8,188 bases of DNA from an uncultured euryarchaeote (GCA_937897085.1 CALCOR010000060.1:1-8188), one strand, 5' to 3'; positions 1 to 7,271 are shown, counted from the stretch's first letter. The notes: a model not told the origin generated them from the letters alone. Made by a program: numbers and translations.

Positions 1-21
1 GTCGGCCTACCGGTGACGGTT

Positions 22-26
22 GGAGG
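22..26 (+). promoter_or_regulatory. Shine-Dalgarno for GAPDH
   Basis: GGAGG lies 8 nt before the ATG at 35. It decides the start: an in-frame TTG at 20 would overlap this site and add only five residues (MEGLK) ahead of the Rossmann strand. A TGA at 14-16, in the frame beginning at base 2, could be the end of an upstream gene in the same operon, but too little sequence is visible to tell. Confidence 0.6.
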
Positions 27-34
27 GGCTGAAG

Positions 35-1075
35 ATGAGCAACACCCGAGTCGCAATCAATGGATACGGTACCATCGGCAAGCGGGTCGCTGACGCTGTG
101 GACGCACAGGACGACATGGAGATCGTCGGTGTGACCAAGACAGGTCCGAGCTTCGGCTGCGATCTCGCTGTGAAGAAAGGGTTCCCACTCTACTGCACCT
201 CGGATGACCCTGAGCGCATCGCATCCTTCGCCGCTGGCGGCTACGAGTGCGCGGGCGGCCTGTCCGACCTGCTCGCAAGCTCGGACATAGTCGTCGACTG
301 CTCACCCGGCAAGCATGGCGAGGAGAATCTCGCAACGTACCGAACTGTCGGAATCAAGGCAATCTTCCAAGGTGGCGAGAAGCACGCGCTTACCGGGCTC
401 TCGTACACATCCTCGGCCAACCACGCGGCGAACCTCAATGCCGATGCCACCCGCGTAGTATCGTGCAACACCACTGGGCTGTCGCGCACGCTGGTCCCGC
501 TTCACGACCACTGCGGCTCGCTGAAGGTGGAGTGCACGATGATTCGTCGTGCTGCCGACCCAGGTGATTCCAAGAAGGGGCCGATCAATGCGATCAAGCC
601 GGTGCTGAAGGTGCCGAGTCATCACGGCCCGGACGTGAAGACGGTCAAGCCGGAGATCGAGATCAACTCTCTCGCAGTGGCTGTGCCGACCACCATCATG
701 CATGTGCACGCCATCATTGCCGATCTCCCGGAAGGGCATGGCCTCTCCACCGAGAGTGTCATCGACCTCTGGAAAGCGCAACCGCGTGTGATTGTGATGG
801 CCGGAGAGGCGAACCGCCTGACCACCACCGCAGAGGTGATGGAGATGGCGCGCGACATCGGGCGCAAATGGGGTGACCTGCACGAGATCTTCGTCTGGGA
901 GGACGGGGTGAGCCTACAGGGCGACCGGCTCTACTACTTCCAGGCGATTCACCAGGAGAGCGACGTCATTCCCGAGAACGTCGACGCCATTCGGGCGTTG
1001 ATGGGAACCGAGACGGATTGGCGCGCTTCCGTCGCCAGAACCGATGCAGCCATCTCACACTACTACAACCTCTGA
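35..1075 (+). CDS. gap: Type II (archaeal) glyceraldehyde-3-phosphate dehydrogenase, phosphorylating
   Basis: Predicted 346-residue cytosolic enzyme. It interconverts glyceraldehyde-3-phosphate, phosphate and NAD(P)+ with 1,3-bisphosphoglycerate, and in archaea often works mainly in gluconeogenesis. The N-terminus is a Rossmann dinucleotide loop (VAINGYGTIGKR, residues 6-17). The catalytic cysteine is C144 in SCNTTGLSR, close to the archaeal-family SCNTTGL signature. A conserved TTIMHVH stretch (H223, H225) holds the likely catalytic histidine. The length matches the archaeal family (about 335-345) and the motifs differ from the bacterial/eukaryotic type I enzyme. The ATG at 35 was chosen because GGAGG precedes it at 8 nt. 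The gene is intact and ends 66 bp before the protease gene. Family assignment is secure; cofactor preference (NADP+ is common in the family) cannot be read here. Confidence 0.95.
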   Translation: MSNTRVAINGYGTIGKRVADAVDAQDDMEIVGVTKTGPSFGCDLAVKKGFPLYCTSDDPERIASFAAGGYECAGGLSDLLASSDIVVDCSPGKHGEENLATYRTVGIKAIFQGGEKHALTGLSYTSSANHAANLNADATRVVSCNTTGLSRTLVPLHDHCGSLKVECTMIRRAADPGDSKKGPINAIKPVLKVPSHHGPDVKTVKPEIEINSLAVAVPTTIMHVHAIIADLPEGHGLSTESVIDLWKAQPRVIVMAGEANRLTTTAEVMEMARDIGRKWGDLHEIFVWEDGVSLQGDRLYYFQAIHQESDVIPENVDAIRALMGTETDWRASVARTDAAISHYYNL

Positions 1076-1090
1076 GAGCGATGATATTGG

Positions 1091-1107
1091 GACGCTCTAC
1101 GAGCGTC
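1091..1107 (+). repeat. Perfect 7-bp inverted repeat (hairpin) after GAPDH
   Basis: GACGCTC (1091-1097) and GAGCGTC (1101-1107) are exact reverse complements around a 3-nt TAC loop, starting 15 nt after the GAPDH stop. It is a compact stem that could form in the GAPDH mRNA 3' end and stabilise it or aid termination. No U-run follows (AAGCATCAAAAG), so it is not a standard intrinsic terminator. It could instead be a small operator upstream of the protease gene. Confidence 0.5.
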
Positions 1108-1110
1108 AAG

Positions 1111-1120
1111 CATCAAAAGG
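1111..1120 (+). promoter_or_regulatory. Candidate box A (TATA-like) of the protease gene
   Basis: CATCAAAAGG is the only A-rich patch in the 35 nt before the protease ATG at 1142 and is centred about 26 nt upstream of it. That is where an archaeal TATA box sits if transcription starts at or near the A of the start codon. No convincing Shine-Dalgarno is present between it and the ATG. The match to the TTTAWATA consensus is poor. An alternative TATA-like stretch is ATGATATTGG at 1081-1090. Confidence 0.22.
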
Positions 1121-1141
1121 GAAGCGCGGGTCGAGCAGCGC

Positions 1142-4100
1142 ATGAGTAGAGCATCTCTGTCGCCTCTACTCGTCCTGCTGTTGCTCATGGCCTCGTGGAC
1201 CGCTGCATTCACTTCAGTCGATACCGAGGCCGTTCAACTTCCTCATGATGAATCAGCGGATTGGACAGCATCTGAAGCGGCGCAGCACTGGTTCGCAACG
1301 GAACCTGTGCGAATGCTCGAGACGGGAATCACCCCCAGCAGCGGCACTGTCTCCACCGTGATGGGAGAGTTCGATCCCCTCGCCGTGGAAGTTCCCGAAC
1401 CTCCTCTGCCATTCCGTGATTCACTGGATGTCGAAGCCACCCGCCTGCTCATCGTCCAACTGGTCGAGCACGACCACGCCACCATCGAGGAGTTGTGCTT
1501 GATGTATGGGATGTCCGACCTCGATCATATTCCTGACTCAGCCTATCTCATTCGACTGCCTGACGATCCCGCTGCGGCTTCCGCCGCTGTCGAGGCGATC
1601 GACGACGATGCACGCATCCGCTGGTGGGGGGTGCAGCACCCGGGATGGAGATTGCAGCCCGCCCTCCTTGAAGCGAGCATCGCCGCCCTCGCAGGTGAAC
1701 CGGTTCCCCCCCTTGATGTCGACCTCACCATCGCCAGCGATGTCGGGGAAGCCGGTGTTCCCGCACTGATCGCTGACCTCGAACTCACCTCTGCCGAGAT
1801 GGTTCGCTGTGATGCTTGGCTCTGCCAGGTGCGCGGCATCGACGCGGCATGGCTTCCGGTGTTGGCGCGGGATGGCCGCATCCTGTTCACCGAAGCGCAC
1901 TCACCAATCGGCATCTCGAACAACTACGCTCGCAACTTGGCGCGCATCGACGCCGTGTACAACAACTGGAACGGTGGACTCGATGGCACCGGCGAGGTGG
2001 TCGGTATCTCGGATACCGGGCTCGACGCCGATCATGGGGACTTCACCAACAGGGTGCGGGCGATCTACAACAACTTCGGACCGGACAACTCGGCGGCCGA
2101 CAGCAACAGCGGGCACGGCACGCACATCTCCGGGACGTTGCTAGGTGATGGCAGTGGGGATTCATCCACTCTTGGCATGGCTCCGGAGACGACCTTCCAC
2201 TTCTACCAACTCGAGCACGACCAGTCGGGACAGATGGCGCGCTACGGCTCGCTCTACAGCATGTTCCTCCATTCGTTCCAGCAGTCAGCAAACGTACAGA
2301 GCAACTCGTGGGGAGCGCAGAGTTCCGGTGGCCAGTACACTTCGGACAGCCGTTCGGCGGATTCGTTCATGGATGACTACAGCACGATGCTGGTGCTGTT
2401 CGCCGGCGGCAACGAGGGAGCACAGGGCTCTTCGTCGGTCTCCCCTCCGTCAACGGCGAAGAACGTCATCTCTGTGGGCGCCTCGACCACCGGTAGGCCG
2501 GGCACGGCTTCAGCAGGTCAGGTGGCTTCCTTCTCGAGCCAGGGAAGCACTCTAGACGGCCGTATCAAACCGGACATCGTCGCCCCCGGTGTCCAGATAT
2601 GCTCCGCTCGCGCTGACGAGGCGCAGTACCCAGCGGGCCCATCCTGCTCCAGCGCGCGACACTCGAGCAACAATCCGAAGTACATGTCCGCGGATGGTTC
2701 GTCAGCATCGACCCCCGTCGTCGCCGGCGCCTCGGCGCTCGTGCGCCAGTTCCTGCGCGAAGAGAAATCGATCAACTCGGCGCGCAGCGACTTGGTCAAG
2801 GCGATTCTCATCAACGGGGCGCTGGACCTGGGCAGCGCCGATATCCCCAACCAGTACGAGGGCTGGGGTCAGGTCGACCTGGAGCGAAGCATCTACCCGC
2901 ACAGCGGCATTCTGGCACTGAACACATTCTTCGATTACAACCAGACACTGTATCCAGGTTATTCCTATCTCTACACATACGACCTTGACGGCTCCTACGG
3001 GGTCAGCATCACCCTCGTTTGGAACGACCGTGAAGGTTCGGCCTCAGCCTCTCAATCAAGCTCACGCCTGGTCACCGACCTCGACCTCATGGTGACCGCG
3101 CCGGATGGAACAGTGTACCGTGGGAACAGTTTCCTCAACGGCTTCTCAACCACCGGGGGCAGTTCGGACACCCTGAACAACGTTGAGCGTGTTAAACTGG
3201 GAAGCACCCAGTCGGGCAACTGGAGCATACAGGTGAGCAATTCTGGGGGCAACCAGCAGGGTTTCGCCATTGTCATCACCGGCATGGGAGCGGAGAACCA
3301 GGTGAGCGACCTCACGGTCATGTCGTCCAGTCTCTGGTGCAGCGTCACGGAGCCTCTGGAAGGTGACTTGCTGCTCATCGGGGGGACGTGGGTGAACCAA
3401 GCACCCGCCACCACATCATCGTACAGGGTAACGGTCGAGGATTTGACTCAGGGGTTGCTGCTGCGCAACGAGACCCGCGGCCCGCTCGCCGGCGGATCAT
3501 CAGACTCGATTGTGTTCACGCACACCTTCGGCACTACAGGAATCCACCATCTGCAACTGACCTTGGATGTTGATGACGATGTACCCGAGCCGAACGACCA
3601 GTTCAGCGGCACGAACAACAACGTCTACTCCATCTACCTCAACGTCAGCGCAATCGGCGTCCGCTTGACCCCCTATCTGGAGAATGGTCAACTTCCCTCT
3701 GGGGATGCTGAGATCATCCAGGCTTCCTCGCGAGTTCTCGACCCCACTCTGGGTGATTCAGTCAACTTCCAGATGCTGCTCTCCAACGAGGGGACGAGCA
3801 CTGAGGACATCGACCTGCGCGTGTCGACGGTGCAGTACCTCCGTTCTGATGGCATCTACGATGCACCTGAGGATGAATGGCTACGCTTCCTCTCTCTGGA
3901 TCCGTTCTATCTACTCGACCCGTTGGGGGGTGCGAATGACAGCATCGTGCTGACGATCACTCTGCGCGATGAGTCCGCCGATCTCGATGCCACCCCCTAC
4001 CCGCGGTTCCCGCTGCCGGGGACGTACATCGTCGACGTGAGCGCGTGGTATCGCTCGAACCCTGTGGTGCAGCATACGGTGCGTTTGACTGTCGTGGTCG

Positions 4101-5890
4101 ATCGCGTCGAGATGATCTACACCGTGCTCGCTGGCACATCTGGACTCGGTGCCAGTCCAGGACACGGAGCCATCTTCTCTCTCTCGGTGCTCAACCTCGG
4201 TAATGGCCCATCGGTCTACAACATCACATGCGAGACCCCTAATCGCTGGTCTGTAGAACTGGGTGATGGCAACTCGTCCTCGATCACGCTGGAGCCATTG
4301 GCGCGTCTCCAGTTCCTACCGGTCACCGTGCGCGTGAACGTGCCACCGGTGGTCAACGGTCTGCCGGCGGCTGGAACGAAGGAATCGATATCCTGTACGA
4401 CGACGCATACAGGTTCCAGCGCAATGTCGACGGTCGAAACGACTGAGATCGAAGTGTTCGTCAGTCAGGAGTTCACCGTTGACCTTTACTCATCTACCGG
4501 GGTGCCCGTCGGCGTGTGGGGCAACGCTCTGGACGAGGCGGTGATCGATGGGCAACGCCTCAACCTCACGCTCGATATCGTCAACAAAGGCAACGTCCCG
4601 CTGGAACTCGATGTCACCGTCACGCCCGAACAGACCACGTGGCCGCTCGGATTGTTCTGCGGAGCACAAGAGGACTCACGCTCTCTTGAGATCACCATCG
4701 CGCCGGGAGCGGGTGCCTACTGTCGCATCGAGGTACAGGTTCCACAGGTGGTCGCGGATGGGGCGCAGAATGAGGTGATTGTGAGGACTCAGTTGAGCGC
4801 GGGCGAGTTCATCCAGAATCGGACGACGCTGGTGGTTGAGGAGAGGCCTGACCTTGAGTTGTCAGCACCTGAATCCGGTTTGGTGTCGGTGACGCTCGGC
4901 TCGTTGTCAACCACTTCCTTCACTGTGGAGAACACTGGCAATACGGCTCTCACGCTCGCATGGGAGACGGGTAGCGTCCCTGAAGGATGGAGTGTCGGAT
5001 TCCACCAACTTCCACCAGGCGACCTAGGCATGCATCGACAGGAGTACGTGATTGTGAGCGTCGTGCTGCCTTCGGGGACCTCGGCCGGGATTCAGTCAGC
5101 GAACATTCCGGTGATAGTCACTGGGACGACACCGGGCGGAGACGATGTCGTTCGCTCGGCGCAGGTCGGCGTTGAAGTGCTTCCGACAGCATGGGTGAAC
5201 CTGAGCACGGATCGTCACGAGTTCGAACGAATCGTCCCTGAAGAGGCGCAGCAGGGCAACCTGACGGTCAGTAACCAAGGTAACGTCCCCTGCCGCGTTG
5301 ACCTCAGTGTGGTCGCTCCAGAGGGTTGGGTCGTCGACCTCTCTCAGTCGATGTTCCAAGTGCTGCAACCGGGTGAGAGCAGCATCGTGCCATTCACGGT
5401 GACTGTTGAGCGCGGCGCGGACAGTGGCCCTCTCGAACTGACGATCAATGCCACCGTCACCGCCGCTGCAGGCATACCGACTATCGATTCCAGTCTGGTC
5501 CTGTCATCCTCATCGTCCGAACTGGCGCAAGATGGCGGTCTGTTCACCTACCTGGATGACGCCGGTGTTCCTTCGTGGGCCATCGGATTGGTGGCGTTCC
5601 TGTTGATGTTATTCCTGCTTGGCGGCTTCATGATGCTGCGCCGCTCTTCAGGAGAGTTGGACCCCGGGGAGGAGATCATCTCAGCGGGCATGGGTGGGCT
5701 CGGAAGTGTCGAACAGCGCCGCGAGGCTGCGCTCGATACGGGCCTGGCCAAGGAGGATTATGTGTCAGGTTCGGTGAGCTCGGATGAGATTCAAGAGGCG
5801 CTTGACGCCGCCAATCCCGTGCCGAAATTGTCTGTTCCCAAGCCGCCGGGGGCACCTCCTCCACCGCCCGGCGCCCCGCCCGGCCTCTGA
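1142..5890 (+). CDS. Giant membrane-anchored subtilisin-like (S8, Kp43-like) exoprotease
   Basis: 1582-residue predicted surface serine endopeptidase. Order of parts: Sec signal peptide (residues 1-22, R3 then a Leu-rich core); prodomain about 94-265, including RWWGVQHPGWRL (160-171); S8 catalytic domain about 265-585; jelly-roll/P-like domain about 595-718; CARDB-like module about 721-840; further Ig-like modules marked by N-x-G motifs at N882, N1018, N1148, N1264 and N1378; one membrane helix about 1478-1499 followed by RR; then a cytoplasmic tail of roughly 80 residues ending in a Pro/Gly/Ala-rich stretch. The catalytic triad is D291 (SDTG), H325 (GHGTH) and S521 (GSSASTP), with oxyanion N424 (GGNEG). 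SNSWG upstream of the oxyanion Asn is typical of the Kp43 group. C487 and C502 could form a disulfide. More than ten N-x-S/T sequons suggest glycosylation. All key residues are present, so it should be active, probably degrading external protein or processing surface proteins. The start gives a clean signal peptide but has no clear Shine-Dalgarno. Substrate is unknown. Confidence 0.92.
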   Translation: MSRASLSPLLVLLLLMASWTAAFTSVDTEAVQLPHDESADWTASEAAQHWFATEPVRMLETGITPSSGTVSTVMGEFDPLAVEVPEPPLPFRDSLDVEATRLLIVQLVEHDHATIEELCLMYGMSDLDHIPDSAYLIRLPDDPAAASAAVEAIDDDARIRWWGVQHPGWRLQPALLEASIAALAGEPVPPLDVDLTIASDVGEAGVPALIADLELTSAEMVRCDAWLCQVRGIDAAWLPVLARDGRILFTEAHSPIGISNNYARNLARIDAVYNNWNGGLDGTGEVVGISDTGLDADHGDFTNRVRAIYNNFGPDNSAADSNSGHGTHISGTLLGDGSGDSSTLGMAPETTFHFYQLEHDQSGQMARYGSLYSMFLHSFQQSANVQSNSWGAQSSGGQYTSDSRSADSFMDDYSTMLVLFAGGNEGAQGSSSVSPPSTAKNVISVGASTTGRPGTASAGQVASFSSQGSTLDGRIKPDIVAPGVQICSARADEAQYPAGPSCSSARHSSNNPKYMSADGSSASTPVVAGASALVRQFLREEKSINSARSDLVKAILINGALDLGSADIPNQYEGWGQVDLERSIYPHSGILALNTFFDYNQTLYPGYSYLYTYDLDGSYGVSITLVWNDREGSASASQSSSRLVTDLDLMVTAPDGTVYRGNSFLNGFSTTGGSSDTLNNVERVKLGSTQSGNWSIQVSNSGGNQQGFAIVITGMGAENQVSDLTVMSSSLWCSVTEPLEGDLLLIGGTWVNQAPATTSSYRVTVEDLTQGLLLRNETRGPLAGGSSDSIVFTHTFGTTGIHHLQLTLDVDDDVPEPNDQFSGTNNNVYSIYLNVSAIGVRLTPYLENGQLPSGDAEIIQASSRVLDPTLGDSVNFQMLLSNEGTSTEDIDLRVSTVQYLRSDGIYDAPEDEWLRFLSLDPFYLLDPLGGANDSIVLTITLRDESADLDATPYPRFPLPGTYIVDVSAWYRSNPVVQHTVRLTVVVDRVEMIYTVLAGTSGLGASPGHGAIFSLSVLNLGNGPSVYNITCETPNRWSVELGDGNSSSITLEPLARLQFLPVTVRVNVPPVVNGLPAAGTKESISCTTTHTGSSAMSTVETTEIEVFVSQEFTVDLYSSTGVPVGVWGNALDEAVIDGQRLNLTLDIVNKGNVPLELDVTVTPEQTTWPLGLFCGAQEDSRSLEITIAPGAGAYCRIEVQVPQVVADGAQNEVIVRTQLSAGEFIQNRTTLVVEERPDLELSAPESGLVSVTLGSLSTTSFTVENTGNTALTLAWETGSVPEGWSVGFHQLPPGDLGMHRQEYVIVSVVLPSGTSAGIQSANIPVIVTGTTPGGDDVVRSAQVGVEVLPTAWVNLSTDRHEFERIVPEEAQQGNLTVSNQGNVPCRVDLSVVAPEGWVVDLSQSMFQVLQPGESSIVPFTVTVERGADSGPLELTINATVTAAAGIPTIDSSLVLSSSSSELAQDGGLFTYLDDAGVPSWAIGLVAFLLMLFLLGGFMMLRRSSGELDPGEEIISAGMGGLGSVEQRREAALDTGLAKEDYVSGSVSSDEIQEALDAANPVPKLSVPKPPGAPPPPPGAPPGL

Positions 5891-5940
5891 CCGTGCGGGT
5901 GTACAAGCCAGCGCGCTATCCTCACCATGCCGCCGCCGCC

Positions 5941-5949
5941 CTTATGCGA
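5941..5949 (+). promoter_or_regulatory. Candidate box A of adk
   Basis: CTTATGCGA is the most A/T-rich patch in the 45 nt before the ATG at 5972 and is centred about 27 nt upstream, the spacing expected for a leaderless archaeal transcript. It is flanked by CCG repeats and no Shine-Dalgarno is visible. If real, it makes 5972 the start, because the earlier in-frame ATGs at 5927 and 5951 would lie upstream of transcription. The consensus match is weak. Confidence 0.25.
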
Positions 5950-5971
5950 GATGTTCGATTCGCCGCCGCCG

Positions 5972-6598
5972 ATGAGCGCATCGATCGTATTGTTCGGACC
6001 GCCTGGAGCGGGCAAGGGAACCCAGGCCACGGCCATCGAGGCGGCCACCGGCAAGCCACAGGTCTCGACGGGTGACATGTTGCGCGCCGCGGTGGCGCAA
6101 GGCACCCCACTGGGCATGCAGGCGAAGCAGTGCATGGATGCAGGCCAACTCGTTCCCGATGAGGTCATCATCGGATTGGTTGAGGAGCGACTCGGAGAGC
6201 CTGACGCCTCTGAAGGTGTTCTGCTGGACGGCTTCCCGCGCACGATTCCGCAGGCAGAAGCGCTCGCTGACATAGCCCGCATATCGTTGGTCATCTCCAT
6301 CGAGGTACCTGACGAGGCTATCGTCGAGAGAATCGTCGGTCGACGGATGGATTCCGAAACAGGCGACATCTACCACGTCACCTTCAATCCGGCCCCGCCT
6401 GAGGTCGCCGCCCGACTCGTGCAGCGTGAGGATGACAACGAAGAGACCGTGCGCGCCCGTTTGCAAGCCTACCATGAGCAGACAGCACCGCTGGCTGAGT
6501 GGTATCGCTCCGCTGGACTCTACGTTGGCATCGATGGTAGCCAGTCGATTGAGGGCGTACGTGCAGATGTGGCAGCCGCTCTCGAGCAGCTCGATTGA
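5972..6598 (+). CDS. adk: Adenylate kinase, bacterial/eukaryotic-type, with shortened LID
   Basis: 208-residue cytosolic enzyme catalysing ATP + AMP = 2 ADP. Motifs in order: P-loop GPPGAGKGT (residues 9-17, K15), AMP-binding STGDMLR (32-38), DGFPRT (86-91), LID beginning GRR at 123-125, then R-x-DD-x-EETVRARL with YHEQTAPL. This is the bacterial/eukaryotic Adk family, not the separate archaeal AdkA family. The LID has the YHVTFNP core (134-140) but lacks the DD-x-TGE hairpin normal in long-form enzymes. From GRR to the closing DD it spans 33 residues, against 38 in E. coli Adk as I recall it, and it has no zinc cysteines. I chose the ATG at 5972 because MSASIVLFGPPG is the usual N-terminus. 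Upstream in-frame ATGs (5927, 5951) would add a short Pro-rich extension coded by CCG repeats. It is first in a tight cluster, 14 bp before rnp4. Confidence 0.93.
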   Translation: MSASIVLFGPPGAGKGTQATAIEAATGKPQVSTGDMLRAAVAQGTPLGMQAKQCMDAGQLVPDEVIIGLVEERLGEPDASEGVLLDGFPRTIPQAEALADIARISLVISIEVPDEAIVERIVGRRMDSETGDIYHVTFNPAPPEVAARLVQREDDNEETVRARLQAYHEQTAPLAEWYRSAGLYVGIDGSQSIEGVRADVAAALEQLD

Positions 6599-6600
6599 TT

Positions 6601-6607
6601 GGAGGTG
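6601..6607 (+). promoter_or_regulatory. Shine-Dalgarno for rnp4
   Basis: GGAGGTG is a full complement of the common 16S rRNA 3' end and ends 5 nt before the ATG at 6613. It sits just after the adk stop and decides the rnp4 start against an in-frame TTG at 6595 that overlaps the adk stop. Confidence 0.75.
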
Positions 6608-6612
6608 GACGG

Positions 6613-6978
6613 ATGGCACGTGGAAAGCGAAACCGTCGTGTCCGCGACGCTCGTCAGCGCAAGGAGAGAGCCAGAATGGCCGTTGTGCAACTCACTGAAC
6701 TGGCCGAGAATCGGTCAGGGAGCTGCGACGCTAGTTTGCGTACCACCGCCTCGCGCGATCTGGTGCGTCTGGGTCGCAGGCACAATCTCACAATCTCACC
6801 GAGCATCCGCCCGTGGATCTGTCGGGGATGTTCCGCTCCTCTGAGACCTGGAGTGAGCGCTCGCGTGCGTGTACGTTCCAAGGTACGTCTCGTAACCTGT
6901 CTCGGGTGCGGTCGTGTTTCGCGACGTGGCCCCGGTTATCCAGCCCGTGTGGGCCAAGGTAAGGGGGAAGGAGAATGA
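6613..6978 (+). CDS. rnp4: Ribonuclease P protein component 4 (Rpr2/RPP21 family)
   Basis: 121-residue protein subunit of archaeal RNase P, the RNA-protein enzyme that removes tRNA 5' leaders. In archaea this subunit pairs with Rnp1 (RPP29) to support the specificity part of the RNA. The N-terminus is strongly basic (residues 1-21, many Arg/Lys). A helical segment with ASRDLVRLGRRHNLTIS (46-62) fits the family's conserved second helix. A zinc ribbon follows, with C70-x2-C73 and C96-x2-C99, the second pair in TCLGCGRVSRRGP. Length is normal for the family (about 100-125). All four zinc ligands are present. The stop overlaps the next start as ATGA, so translation of the two is probably coupled. 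The start follows an excellent ribosome binding site. Confidence 0.9.
   Translation: MARGKRNRRVRDARQRKERARMAVVQLTELAENRSGSCDASLRTTASRDLVRLGRRHNLTISPSIRPWICRGCSAPLRPGVSARVRVRSKVRLVTCLGCGRVSRRGPGYPARVGQGKGEGE
6963..6967 (+). promoter_or_regulatory. Possible weak Shine-Dalgarno for the CRM gene
   Basis: A GGGGG run inside the end of rnp4 lies 7 nt before the ATG at 6975. A closer GGAG (6970-6973) is only 1 nt from the ATG and too near to be used. Translational coupling through the ATGA overlap probably matters as much as this site. Confidence 0.35.
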
Positions 6979-7244
6979 GTGACATCCCAGACCGGATTCT
7001 CCTTCTGGCGTCTGACCCTAGATTGCAGGTTACCATACGTGTCGGTAAGGCCGGCTTGACAGAATCAGTGAGTCAGGAGTTGGAGGCACAACTGGTGCGC
7101 AACGAGGTGGTGAAGGCGAAGTTGAACCGCGGCCTGGCTGAGGACTCAGCCGCGCGTGAGCAGCTGTGGCGTCAACTTGAGGAAGAAGCCAGCGCGAGGC
7201 TGGTGATGGCGCGTGGCAACGTGGCCGTATTCTGGCGCCGGTGA
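6975..7244 (+). CDS. YhbY/CRM-domain RNA-binding protein
   Basis: 89 residues, essentially one CRM domain, the small alpha/beta RNA-binding fold of bacterial YhbY and plant splicing factors. The hallmark loop is IRVGKAGLTESV (residues 21-32, GKAG at 24-27). A helix and LVRNEVVKAKL strand follow, as in the family's RELIKVK-like strand, and the protein ends with a typical hydrophobic/aromatic strand (NVAVFWRR). In bacteria YhbY binds large-subunit ribosome precursors; the archaeal role is not settled, and a part in rRNA or tRNA maturation is an inference supported by the RNase P gene it overlaps. It is the last gene of the cluster; the next gene starts 49 bp later without a Shine-Dalgarno. Normal length, no damage seen. 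Confidence 0.88.
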   Translation: MSDIPDRILLLASDPRLQVTIRVGKAGLTESVSQELEAQLVRNEVVKAKLNRGLAEDSAAREQLWRQLEEEASARLVMARGNVAVFWRR

Positions 7245-7263
7245 ACCCTTCAACCATGAAATG

Positions 7264-7271
7264 CCAATAAG
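7264..7271 (+). promoter_or_regulatory. Candidate box A of the antiporter gene
   Basis: CCAATAAG is centred about 26 nt before the antiporter ATG at 7294, in an otherwise short 49-bp gap. The position fits leaderless transcription; the sequence is a weak match to an archaeal TATA box. No Shine-Dalgarno is present before the ATG. Confidence 0.22.

Noticed and set aside
20..34. TTG start for GAPDH
   Set aside because: It would place the Shine-Dalgarno inside the coding region and add five residues absent from the family.
302..883. 193-codon - strand open frame inside GAPDH
   Set aside because: It mirrors the codon pattern of the GAPDH gene, its translation is Arg/His-rich without motifs, and GAPDH is certain.
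5910..5917. Palindrome AGCGCGCT after the protease stop
   Set aside because: An 8-bp self-complementary GC-rich word with no loop; likely by chance at this base composition and not attached to any other signal.
5927..5971. N-terminal extension of adk (MPPPPLCEMFDSPPP)
   Set aside because: It is coded by CCG repeats, has no Shine-Dalgarno, and lies upstream of the normal Adk N-terminus. The candidate box A at 5941-5949 falls inside it. Not excluded outright.
5818..5971. CCG/CCCGG-rich stretch as a repeat array or CRISPR-like element
   Set aside because: The repeats are short, irregular and mostly explained by proline codons of the protease tail; there are no unit repeats with spacers.
5791..6369. 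192-codon - strand open frame over the protease tail and adk
   Set aside because: Low-complexity Gly/Ser/Pro translation arising from the CCG-rich antisense strand; it covers two well-supported genes and the gap between them.
5942..6619. 225-codon open frame on the - strand across adk
   Set aside because: It is opposite a clearly recognisable adenylate kinase with all motifs. It shows no family motif of its own and no ribosome binding site. Long antisense frames are expected in GC-rich coding DNA.
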